Assembly (NCBI GenBank): GCA_040883315.1
Contig: JBFLKU010000011.1
Span: forward strand, 124,001-188,000
From: JAFGUF01 sp040883315
GTDB taxonomy: Bacteria > Bacillota > Clostridia > Christensenellales > UMGS416
Reading direction: 5' to 3'
Length of the DNA: 64,000 nucleotides
A program made the translations under genes and the position numbers. Every line of letters begins with the position of its first letter. Position 1 is the first letter of the stretch. The notes beneath the pieces are model-generated. The model ran no database searches. It was given only the letters and a program-made list of their open reading frames with translations, and was not told the DNA's origin. Shown piece after piece: positions 51,916 to 60,429 of this stretch.

Positions 51916-51955
51916 TTTACATTTATAATATTATGGAGTATACTCTAGAAGTATG
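51916..51955 (+). promoter_or_regulatory. promoter giving a near-leaderless rarA mRNA
   Basis: TTTACA (51916-51921), a 17-nt spacer and TATACT (51939-51944) end 8 nt before the rarA ATG at 51953. Confidence 0.5.
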
Positions 51956-53257
51956 GATTTGTTTTCTCAAAATAATACCGTAAAGCCACCCTTGGCTGAT
52001 AGAATGCGTCCCAGAAGCCTTCAGGACTTTGTGGGTCAGGAACATATAGTAGGTGAAGGGAAATTGCTTAGAAGAGCAATAGAGGCTGATATGCTGACTT
52101 CCAGCATATTCTATGGTCCTCCAGGCTGCGGAAAAACTACACTAGCACATATCGTCGCCAGCACCACAAAATCAGCATTTGAAATGCTAAATGCAGTGAC
52201 AAGTGGGGTTGCCGATGTTAGAAAAGTGATAAATGAGGCAAATGACCGCCAGCGGATGTATGGCATCAGCACATATCTGCTGCTGGATGAATGCCACAGA
52301 TGGTCAAAATCGCAGTCAGATAGCATTTTGCCTGCCATAGAAAAGGGAATTATAAAATTTATAGGCTCTACCACCGAAAACCCTATGGTTGCTATGACTC
52401 CTGCTATTGTTTCCAGATGCAGGATTTTTGAATTTTATCAGCTGAGCAAAGAGCAGGTGAAATCATCCGTGCAAAGAGCTGTGCAAGACACAGAAAACGG
52501 ATTCGGTAAAATGTCCGTCATGGTAGATGAAGAAGCATATGACCACTGGGCAAATATTGCAAACGGCGATGTACGCACCGCACTAAATGCACTGGAGCTG
52601 GCAGTTTTGTCCACCCATGCAAATAAAGACAATGTTATTCATATTGATTTGGAAATTGCCCAAGATTCCATACAAAAAAGACAGCTAAAATGTGACGAAA
52701 GCTATTTTTATGATATGCTTTCAGCCTTCTGTAAAAGTCTGCGAGGCAGCGATCCCGATGCTGCACTTGCATGGTTTGCACGACTTATTCATGCAGGCGT
52801 AGACCCAAAAATTATAGTAAGGCGGCTTTTTGCCCATGCCAGTGAAGACGTAGGGCTGGCAGCACCTGATGCAATGCTTCAGGTTTCTGCGGCAGCCAAG
52901 GCTTTGGAATTTGTAGGCATGCCAGAAGCAAGGCTTTCTATCGCACAAGCTATTATATTTGTTTGTGAAGCGCCAAAATCCAATGCTGTTGTGATGGCAG
53001 TAGATGGAGCATTTAGCGACGCAGACAAGCTGACACATGAGCCTGTTCCCAATCACCTGCGTGATACCCACTATATGGGCTCAGAAAAGCTGAACAGAGG
53101 ACAGGGATATAAATATCCTCACGACTATGAAAACCACTATGTGGAGCAGGAATACGCTCCCAAAGGTTTTGACAAAAAAGTATATTACAATCCTTCAGAC
53201 CAAGGATTTGAAGAAAGAATAAAAGCTATTCGTAAGCAAAAAAACATAAAAAAATAG
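51953..53257 (+). CDS. rarA: replication-associated recombination protein RarA (MgsA)
   Basis: 434 aa AAA+ ATPase. PLADRMRPRSLQDFVGQEHIVG at the N-terminus, Walker A FYGPPGCGKTTLAH (about 53-66), Walker B LLLDECHRW and the C-terminal MgsA domain ending GYKYPHDYENHYVEQEY are diagnostic. It acts at stalled replication forks. No clear ribosome site; a promoter -10 box lies 8 nt upstream of the ATG. Followed 10 nt later by tldD. Confidence 0.95.
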   Translation: MDLFSQNNTVKPPLADRMRPRSLQDFVGQEHIVGEGKLLRRAIEADMLTSSIFYGPPGCGKTTLAHIVASTTKSAFEMLNAVTSGVADVRKVINEANDRQRMYGISTYLLLDECHRWSKSQSDSILPAIEKGIIKFIGSTTENPMVAMTPAIVSRCRIFEFYQLSKEQVKSSVQRAVQDTENGFGKMSVMVDEEAYDHWANIANGDVRTALNALELAVLSTHANKDNVIHIDLEIAQDSIQKRQLKCDESYFYDMLSAFCKSLRGSDPDAALAWFARLIHAGVDPKIIVRRLFAHASEDVGLAAPDAMLQVSAAAKALEFVGMPEARLSIAQAIIFVCEAPKSNAVVMAVDGAFSDADKLTHEPVPNHLRDTHYMGSEKLNRGQGYKYPHDYENHYVEQEYAPKGFDKKVYYNPSDQGFEERIKAIRKQKNIKK

Positions 53258-53267
53258 GAGAAAGTAT

Positions 53268-54659
53268 ATGATAATATCAAACGATATAGCCATGCAGGTT
53301 CTCAATGAGGCACTAAAAACAGGCGGTGATTTTGCAGAGATATATGCAGAAGACAAGAAAAGCCTATCTTTAAGCATGGCGGACAATGCATTGGAAAATG
53401 CAGTATCCGGCAGAAGCCACGGTGTAGGCATCAGAGTATTTAAGGAAACCAATTCCGTATACGTATACACAAATGATTCATCATTAAATGGACTGCTAGA
53501 TGCTGCTCGCCAAGCGGCTGCAGCAATAGAGGGAACTAAATCTTTGGGAATTGACATTGTGCTGAAGCATAACGTTGTAGAAACTGCTCATCCCATTCTC
53601 ATCCCTCCCCATACAGTGGACATGAAGCAAAAGGTAGATATAGTAAAGAGAGCATACAGCACAGCCAGCGGCTACGATTCATTGATTAAGCAAACAGCTG
53701 TGAGCTATGCAGAATCCCAAAACCATGTGCAGATAATAAATAGTGAAGGGCTGAATAAAGAAGACGAGAGAGTGCTCACACGCCTTGCCATATCTGCAGT
53801 TGCCAGCGATGGAAAGGAAAATCAAACAGGCTATGAATCTCCCGGCGCACAAATGGGATTTGAATTCTACAGAGACAAAATGGACATTGAAGCCCACGCT
53901 ACAGAAGCAAGCAGAACAGCTATGACTATGCTAAAGGCTCCGCCATGCCCGGCAGGCAAAATGACCGTAGCTATAGAAAGCGGATTCGGCGGAGTAATAT
54001 TCCACGAGGCCTGCGGACACTCACTAGAGGCAACATCCGTGGCAAGAGGACAATCTGTGTTCTGTGGAAAGATGGGGCAGAAAATAGCATCGGATGTACT
54101 AACGGCAGTGGATGACGCCACATTAAAAAATGAGTGGGGCTCAACAAACATAGATGATGAAGGAAATCCCGGTCAGCGCAATGTATTGATTGAAAACGGC
54201 GTATTGAAAAGCTATCTTGTAGACAAACTAAACGGCAGAAGAATGAATGCAGAGCCTACAGGCAGCGGCAGAAGGCAGTCATATGCCTTTGCCCCTACAT
54301 CCAGAATGAGCAACACATACATTGTGCCTGGAAAAAGCACAAAAGACGAAATAATATCTTCTATTGACGATGGCCTCTATTGCGCAAAGATGGGCGGCGG
54401 CTCAGTTAACCCCATAACCGGAGAGTTTAACTTTTTGGTAAGCGAAGGTTATCTGATTAAAGGCGGAAAAATCGCATCGCCTGTAAGAGGAGCATCTTTA
54501 ATAGGAAAAGGACATGAAGTGCTGTTTAACATAGACATGGTAGGCGATAATTTAGCCCATGCACAGGGAATGTGCGGATCATTATCCGGCTCTATCCCTG
54601 TAAATGTAGGTCAGCCAATAATCAGAGTGAGTGAAATATTAGTCGGCGGAAAAAGCTAA
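53268..54659 (+). CDS. tldD: TldD-family metalloprotease subunit
   Basis: 463 aa. The catalytic zinc motif IFHEACGHSLE (HExxxH) at about residues 245-255 identifies TldD. With its partner PmbA/TldE it forms a heterodimeric protease known to mature modified peptides such as microcins. No peptide precursor is visible nearby. AGGAG ribosome site. Confidence 0.95.
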   Translation: MIISNDIAMQVLNEALKTGGDFAEIYAEDKKSLSLSMADNALENAVSGRSHGVGIRVFKETNSVYVYTNDSSLNGLLDAARQAAAAIEGTKSLGIDIVLKHNVVETAHPILIPPHTVDMKQKVDIVKRAYSTASGYDSLIKQTAVSYAESQNHVQIINSEGLNKEDERVLTRLAISAVASDGKENQTGYESPGAQMGFEFYRDKMDIEAHATEASRTAMTMLKAPPCPAGKMTVAIESGFGGVIFHEACGHSLEATSVARGQSVFCGKMGQKIASDVLTAVDDATLKNEWGSTNIDDEGNPGQRNVLIENGVLKSYLVDKLNGRRMNAEPTGSGRRQSYAFAPTSRMSNTYIVPGKSTKDEIISSIDDGLYCAKMGGGSVNPITGEFNFLVSEGYLIKGGKIASPVRGASLIGKGHEVLFNIDMVGDNLAHAQGMCGSLSGSIPVNVGQPIIRVSEILVGGKS

Positions 54660-54670
54660 GGAGACAAATT

Positions 54671-56023
54671 ATGAAAGATATAAATAAATTTATAGATAAG
54701 TTAATAGAAAAAGCTAAGCAAAAGGGTTTGGATGAATGCGAGGCTTTCTATTCAGAGGGCGGTTCTTTCCGTGTGATGGTAAATGACGGGCAAGTAGCCG
54801 AATACAAGGTGAACACAAGCAGCGGTCTTTCATTCCGTGCAAAGGTAGACGGACAAATCGGCTACTCATATACACAAGCCTTTGATGATGATGCTATTGA
54901 TATGATGATAAAACAAGTAAAAGACAATGCTGCAGTTTTAGAATCAAAAGACAAACAGTTTATTTTTAAAGGCAGCGAAAAATATTCGGATTTAGATATT
55001 TATATTGAGAAGCTAGATAAGGCAACACCAGAGCAAAAAATACAGCTAGCTCTAGATCTAGAAAGAAAATGTCTTGAGGCAGATGAGCACATAAAATCCG
55101 TGGCATATTGTATGGTTCAATCGGGCAGCGGACAAACCACAATTAAAAATAGTAATGGTCTTGATTTATCGTTTAAATCAAATGGTGCATTTGCATTCGT
55201 AATGCCTGTGGCTGTGGACGGCGACAAAAGCTACAGCGGCGGCTATGCAATCAATATAGAAGATTTTGACGATGTAGATGCAGACACTTTGGTCAAAAAG
55301 GCAGTAGAGCGTGCATTAGAGCAGTTTGGCGGAGAGCCATGCAAATCAGGCGTATATGATGCCGTATTCGATTTTGAAACAGCAGGAGAGCTCTTGGAGA
55401 CATTCTGCACCATCTTCTCTGCTGAGAGTGCACAAAAAGGCTACTCATTGCTGGATGGCAAAGAAGGCACACAAATAGCTAGCGAAATTGTAAATATAAT
55501 TGATGATCCTCTTCATCCGAGCGGACATTCTTCGTCTCCTTTTGATGATGAAGGTGTAGCAACATATAAAAAGATGGTAATTGAAAAAGGCATATTAAAA
55601 ACATTGCTGCATAATTTGAAAACTGCAGACAAAGCAAAAACCCAGTCTACAGCAAATGCAGCAAAGGGCTCTTATAATTCACCTGTAGGCATTTCTCCTT
55701 CAAATTTCTACATCGAACCGCAGGACAACACTCCAGAACAGCTTTTGGAAGCTATGAGCAGCGGAATAATGATTACAGAGCTTGCAGGTCTTCATGCAGT
55801 AGATACAGTATCTGCTGATTTCTCATTATCAGCTAAAGGATTTTTAATAGAAAACGGCAAAAAAAGCAAGGCTATTGAGCAAATAACAATATCCGGCAAC
55901 TATTATGAATTCTTAAAAAATATATCAATGATTGCAAATGATTTTGATTATGCTAAAATCCAAACTTCATCTATTGCCAGCCCTAGTCTTTTGGTCAAAA
56001 ACATTAATGTAGCAGGAATATAA
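54671..56023 (+). CDS. pmbA: PmbA/TldE metalloprotease partner
   Basis: 450 aa, TldD/PmbA fold without the HExxxH motif (GHSSSPFDDEG in the corresponding region), hence the non-catalytic partner. It starts 11 nt after tldD with AAGGAG, so one operon and probably stoichiometric synthesis. Confidence 0.94.
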   Translation: MKDINKFIDKLIEKAKQKGLDECEAFYSEGGSFRVMVNDGQVAEYKVNTSSGLSFRAKVDGQIGYSYTQAFDDDAIDMMIKQVKDNAAVLESKDKQFIFKGSEKYSDLDIYIEKLDKATPEQKIQLALDLERKCLEADEHIKSVAYCMVQSGSGQTTIKNSNGLDLSFKSNGAFAFVMPVAVDGDKSYSGGYAINIEDFDDVDADTLVKKAVERALEQFGGEPCKSGVYDAVFDFETAGELLETFCTIFSAESAQKGYSLLDGKEGTQIASEIVNIIDDPLHPSGHSSSPFDDEGVATYKKMVIEKGILKTLLHNLKTADKAKTQSTANAAKGSYNSPVGISPSNFYIEPQDNTPEQLLEAMSSGIMITELAGLHAVDTVSADFSLSAKGFLIENGKKSKAIEQITISGNYYEFLKNISMIANDFDYAKIQTSSIASPSLLVKNINVAGI

Positions 56024-56055
56024 TATTAAACAAAATAATATATAACAATAATTTC

Positions 56056-56087
56056 AAAACCGCACGAATACTGTGCGGTTTTAGTTT
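56056..56087 (+). terminator. terminator after pmbA
   Basis: AAAACCGCAC pairs with GTGCGGTTTT (56056-56082), T-rich after. Confidence 0.85.
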
Positions 56088-56121
56088 GCAAAAAAGAGGA
56101 CTGCTACCAAAGTAGCAGTCC
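56088..56121 (-). terminator. terminator after amt
   Basis: GGACTGCTAC/GTAGCAGTCC (56098-56107 and 56112-56121). On the minus strand it is followed by CTCTTTTTTG. Confidence 0.85.
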
Positions 56122-56178
56122 TTTCATATAGGGGTGCATATTATTATATGAATTATATCTAATATTTTTACCTCTTCA

Positions 56179-57522
56179 CTATTTGCCAGCTGCTGTGAAA
56201 TCAGGATAGGCTTCTGTTCCATGCTCATGGATATCCAATCCTTCCATTTCCTCAGATGCTTCAACACGTAGACCAACAGTCTTTTTGATTACTGTGAACA
56301 GTATGAATGCTGTAGCCATTGTCCAAGCCATTACTGCCAATACGCCAACTGCTTGTATGCCTAATTGAGCAAATCCGCCGCCGTAGAATAGTCCGCCTTC
56401 TGTAGCGAATAGACCAACAGCCAATGTTCCCCAAGCACCGCAGATACCGTGAACTGATACAGCACCAACTGGATCGTCTACTTTTAGTACGCGTTCGATG
56501 AACTCAACTGCAAATACTACTAGGATACCAGCGATTGCGCCGATTGCTATAGCACCAGGCATAGATACATTTGCACAGCCTGCTGTGATACCAACCAAGC
56601 CAGCCAAAGCACCATTCAATGTCATAGAAACATCAGGCTTTTTGTACTTGATCCATGTCAAGAACATTGTTGCAACTGCGCCAGCTGCTGCTGCCAAGTT
56701 TGTTGTCATAGCGATATGACCGATAGCTCCGTCTGCTGCTGCCTCTGAACCAGGGTTAAATCCGAACCAACCGAACCAAAGGATAAATACACCAAGAGCT
56801 GCCAATGTTATTGAGTGTCCTGGAATAGCGTGTGGTTTGCCTTCTTTGCTGAATTTGCCGATACGTGGTCCTAATATTGCTGCGCCCATTAATGCTGCCC
56901 AGCCACCAACAGAGTGAACTACTGTTGAACCAGCGAAGTCGATGAATCCGATGCCTTCTAGCCAGCCGCCTTCGTTGATGCCTGCCAATGAGCCCCATGC
57001 CCAGTGACCAACAACTGGATATATTATCAGTGAAATGAATGCTGAATAAATAACATAAGATGAGAACTTTGTTCTTTCAGCCATTGCACCTGAAACTATT
57101 GTAGCTGCTGTAGCACAGAAAACTGTTTGGAATAATACGAATGCAGGAGTGTTTCCTACAAATCCTTCAAGTGCAACTGCATCTGTACCCTTTAGGAAGA
57201 ATGCTGATGTACCGATTAATCCTTTGAAGTCTGCACCAAACATGATTGCATAACCTACACAGAAGAACATCAGAGAACCAACTGCAAAGTCCATTAGGTT
57301 CTTCATTATGATGTTACCTGCATTTTTAGCTCTTGTAAGTCCTGTTTCTACCATTGCAAATCCTGCTTGCATGAAGAATACTAGGAATGCTGATACAAGT
57401 AGCCATACTACGTCTACTGCTGATTGAGTGCCGTCATCTGCTGATGCCACAAAGGGAATTGCACAAGTAAAGAGCAACAGTAACGCAAATACTATAACTA
57501 ATTTCTTTTTCATCTTTCTCAT
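56179..57522 (-). CDS. amt: ammonium transporter (Amt family)
   Basis: 447 aa. A cleavable-looking signal sequence (1-28) precedes eleven helices. VDVVWLLVSAFLVFFMQAGFAMVE and the DFAGSTVVHSVGGWAALMGA motif, with one of the twin pore histidines, are typical. The C-terminal cytosolic tail should bind the PII protein encoded 25 nt upstream. The pair is the usual ammonium uptake and gating module. Confidence 0.96.
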   Translation of the reverse strand: MRKMKKKLVIVFALLLLFTCAIPFVASADDGTQSAVDVVWLLVSAFLVFFMQAGFAMVETGLTRAKNAGNIIMKNLMDFAVGSLMFFCVGYAIMFGADFKGLIGTSAFFLKGTDAVALEGFVGNTPAFVLFQTVFCATAATIVSGAMAERTKFSSYVIYSAFISLIIYPVVGHWAWGSLAGINEGGWLEGIGFIDFAGSTVVHSVGGWAALMGAAILGPRIGKFSKEGKPHAIPGHSITLAALGVFILWFGWFGFNPGSEAAADGAIGHIAMTTNLAAAAGAVATMFLTWIKYKKPDVSMTLNGALAGLVGITAGCANVSMPGAIAIGAIAGILVVFAVEFIERVLKVDDPVGAVSVHGICGAWGTLAVGLFATEGGLFYGGGFAQLGIQAVGVLAVMAWTMATAFILFTVIKKTVGLRVEASEEMEGLDIHEHGTEAYPDFTAAGK

Positions 57523-57547
57523 TTTTTTATCTCCTTAAAAATTTTCC

Positions 57548-57886
57548 TTATAATACTTCGTCGCCTGTTTCGCCAGTTCTTACTCTGTAAGCATCTATGC
57601 ATTCATACACGAACATCTTACCGTCACCAACGTTGCCAGTTCTGATTGATTCCATAATAGCTGGTATCATTTCTTCAATTTTAGAATCTGGAAGTACTAT
57701 TTCTACCTTTACTTTAGGCAGAAGGTTGATAGAAACCTCTGTACCACGATACATCACTTTGCGACCTCTTTGATGTCCGCATCCACTAACCATAGTTACT
57801 GTCATGCCATAGGTTTCTTTCTCGTTCATTAAGTCCTTCAAGTCTTCAAGTTTTTCTGGTCTGAAAATCACTTCTAGTTTTTTCAT
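57548..57886 (-). CDS. glnK: PII nitrogen-regulatory protein (GlnK/GlnB family), lacks Tyr51
   Basis: 112 aa with PII signatures: MKKLEVIFRPEKLEDLK, the T-loop stretch RGTEVSINLLPKVKVEIV and the C-terminal TGNVGDGKMFV. Position 51, the uridylylated tyrosine in E. coli, is valine. PII senses ATP/ADP and 2-oxoglutarate and plugs Amt. Co-transcribed with amt (25-nt gap). AAAGGAG 7 nt before ATG. Confidence 0.94.
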   Translation of the reverse strand: MKKLEVIFRPEKLEDLKDLMNEKETYGMTVTMVSGCGHQRGRKVMYRGTEVSINLLPKVKVEIVLPDSKIEEMIPAIMESIRTGNVGDGKMFVYECIDAYRVRTGETGDEVL

Positions 57887-57985
57887 TTTCGACTCCTTTC
57901 ACTATTAAAAATATAAACACCCCATCGATACACGAAAACCTACGTGTTCTCACATATAAATGGTTTCGTTGCCTAATATAAACAA

Positions 57986-58032
57986 GACGCCGGAAACAAT
58001 TGCATATGGAGCATGCAAATATCCCCGACGTC
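57986..58032 (-). terminator. long hairpin between glnN and the PII gene
   Basis: A 47-nt inverted repeat (GACGTCGGGGATA... with ...TTTCCGGCGTC) pairs over about 20 positions, several of them G-T. A weak T-rich tract follows on the minus strand. It probably ends the glnN transcript, though it may also act in the PII leader. Confidence 0.6.
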
Positions 58033-58067
58033 GTTGTCAAAGTATTTAGTTTGATAAATTCTATTTC

Positions 58068-60155
58068 TTATTTAATGCTAAATAGTAATTCACCATATGA
58101 AGGAATAGGCCATATCTCGCTATCGCAGATAACTTCCATAGCGTCTACGCTCTCGCGTAGTTTGCCCATTGCAGCGAATACACTATCTCTGTATGCTGCT
58201 GCACAGGATTTAACATCGTCGCAGTCTGCTGCTTTATCCACTGCCTCTTTCAATGCTTTTATGCCTGCCTTTGTGCTTGCGCACAATCCGGACATTTCCT
58301 TCAATATTTCAGCTTGTGCAGATGATTCTACGCCTAAATCTTTCAATTTAGCTGCTGTCTCTGCCAGCTGTGCTGCATATTTCATGCCTGCTGGCAATAG
58401 ATCTCTATTTGCCATCTCCAGCATAGTCAATGCTTCTATATTAATTGTGTTGATGTAATGCTCAAGCAATACTTCCTCGCGTGCATGTATCTCTGCTGCA
58501 CTCAGTACATTTTGTCTTTCGAATAGACTAATGTATTTTTCACTAGTCATCACTTGGATAGAATCTACTGTGTTATTGATATTTGGAAGACCGCGTTTTT
58601 CAGCCTCTTCAACCCACTCTGGTGAATATCCATTGCCGTTGAATATAACTTTTTTGTGGTCTTTCCATACTTCTTTAACCAATTCTTGTACTGCTGCGTC
58701 TAGGTTTTTAGCACCTTCTAGCTTAACAGCGATTTTATCAAGTATATCAGCAACCATTGTATTCAATACGAAGTTTGGACCTGAAATTGATTGTGCTGAG
58801 CCAACCATACGGAACTCAAATTTGTTTCCTGTGAATGCAAATGGTGATGTTCTGTTACGGTCAGTATTATCTTTTGGCAAGTGAGGCAATGTTGATGCAC
58901 CAATTTTGATAACACCATTACCATTGTTGCTCATTGGTTTGCCTGATGATATAGATTCCATAACCTCTGTCAGCAAGTCTCCTAGGAAGATTGAGATGAT
59001 TGCAGGAGGAGCTTCGTTTGCACCTAGTCTGTGGTCATTTCCTGGGTTTGCTGCTGATGCTCTCAATATTTCTGAATATTCATCAACTGCCCATATAACT
59101 GCTGATAGGAAAACCAAGAATTGCGCATTTTCGTGTGGTGTGTCGCCTGGATCGATTAGGTTAACACCGTCGTCTGATCCGATTGACCAGTTGTTGTGCT
59201 TACCAGATCCGTTTACGCCTGCGAATGGTTTTTCGTGCAGTAGGCATACCATGCCGTGGCGAGCTGCCACTTTTTTAGCTGTATCCATAACCAATTGGTT
59301 GTGGTCTGTTGCAATATTTGTTGTTGAGAAAACCGGAGCCATCTCATACTGTGCTGGTGCCACTTCGTTGTGCTTTGTTGTGGCTGTAACACCTAGCTTC
59401 CAAAGCTCTTCGTCAAACTCTTTCATGAAAGCAGAAATTCTTTCTTTCAATGAACCAAAGTATTGATCGTCCATCTCTTGTCCTTTTGGTGATGGTGCAC
59501 CGAAAAGAGTTCTTCCTGAATAGATTAAGTCTTTACGTTTGTTGTATAGAGTTTCATCAATCAAGAAATATTCTTGTTCTGGACCAACATAAGATGTAAC
59601 TTTTGTTGCTGTTGTGTTGCCAAACAGTCTCAAGATTTTGATAGCTGCTGCTGATACTGCGTCCATTGAGCGAAGCAGTGGAGTTTTCTTATCCAGTGCA
59701 AATCCTGTGTATGAACAGAAAGCTGTAGGAATATATAGAGTACCGTCTTTTACAAATGCAGGTGATGTGCAATCCCATGCAGTGTATCCTCTTGCTTCTG
59801 CTGTTGCTCTTAGTCCGCCATTAGGGAATGATGAAGCGTCCGGTTCGCCTTGAATCAATTCTTTGCCAGAAAATCTAACTAATACACTTCCGTCACCAAC
59901 TGGTGCGATGAATGAATCGTGCTTTTCTGCTGTAGAGCCAGTCATTGGTTGGAACCAGTGAGTATAGTGTGTTGCACCTTTCTCTACTGCCCAGTCTTTC
60001 ATGGCATTTGCTACAGCGTCTGCTGTTTCGGCTGATAATTGTCCTCCGCAGTCAATAACGCTCTTCAGTGATTTGTATACTTCCTTTGAAAGTCTTTCCT
60101 TCATCACTGCGTCGTTAAAAACGTCGCTTCCAAAAATTGTTGAAATCTTGTTCAT
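58068..60155 (-). CDS. glnN: glutamine synthetase type III
   Basis: 695 aa from ATG 60155, with AAGGAG 9-10 nt upstream. The length (about 700 aa) and the segments HWFQPMTGSTAEKHDSF, SYVGPEQEYFLID and GANEAPPAIISIFLG identify the GlnN (GSIII) family rather than the shorter GlnA. It makes glutamine from glutamate, ammonia and ATP as a large dodecamer. It is adjacent to the PII-Amt pair, forming a nitrogen assimilation cluster. A terminator-like hairpin stands in its leader. Confidence 0.96.
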   Translation of the reverse strand: MNKISTIFGSDVFNDAVMKERLSKEVYKSLKSVIDCGGQLSAETADAVANAMKDWAVEKGATHYTHWFQPMTGSTAEKHDSFIAPVGDGSVLVRFSGKELIQGEPDASSFPNGGLRATAEARGYTAWDCTSPAFVKDGTLYIPTAFCSYTGFALDKKTPLLRSMDAVSAAAIKILRLFGNTTATKVTSYVGPEQEYFLIDETLYNKRKDLIYSGRTLFGAPSPKGQEMDDQYFGSLKERISAFMKEFDEELWKLGVTATTKHNEVAPAQYEMAPVFSTTNIATDHNQLVMDTAKKVAARHGMVCLLHEKPFAGVNGSGKHNNWSIGSDDGVNLIDPGDTPHENAQFLVFLSAVIWAVDEYSEILRASAANPGNDHRLGANEAPPAIISIFLGDLLTEVMESISSGKPMSNNGNGVIKIGASTLPHLPKDNTDRNRTSPFAFTGNKFEFRMVGSAQSISGPNFVLNTMVADILDKIAVKLEGAKNLDAAVQELVKEVWKDHKKVIFNGNGYSPEWVEEAEKRGLPNINNTVDSIQVMTSEKYISLFERQNVLSAAEIHAREEVLLEHYINTINIEALTMLEMANRDLLPAGMKYAAQLAETAAKLKDLGVESSAQAEILKEMSGLCASTKAGIKALKEAVDKAADCDDVKSCAAAYRDSVFAAMGKLRESVDAMEVICDSEIWPIPSYGELLFSIK

Positions 60156-60180
60156 TTCGCATGCTCCTTTATATAAATTA

Positions 60181-60226
60181 AAAATAAAAAAACGTTCCAA
60201 ACCCCACTAGTGGCGATTGAAACGTC
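60181..60226 (-). promoter_or_regulatory. terminator-like hairpin in the glnN leader (attenuator candidate)
   Basis: On the minus strand a 34-nt hairpin (60193-60226; outer arms ACGTTTC and GGAACGT, two internal mismatches, hexaloop ACTAGT) is followed by TTTTTTATTTTT and ends 25 nt before the glnN ATG. Upstream, TTGCAA-17-TATCAT (about 60263-60291) is a plausible promoter, which places the hairpin within the mRNA leader. Confidence 0.6.
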
Positions 60227-60429
60227 ATTGCTTCACATTTATTTAAATTTAACTTGTTGCCATGATACACTATAATAAAAAAAATTGCAAGCCTTTTTTT
60301 GTTTTTTTATAAATTTTTTTTAATAAAGTTGCAATGCTGTGTTTTGACGATACCTTTTTATATTTGCCTATATTGCGTTCTTCTATATTGCTTAATGCTT
60401 TCTGCCTCTAGATTTTGTCGGTATCTTTG

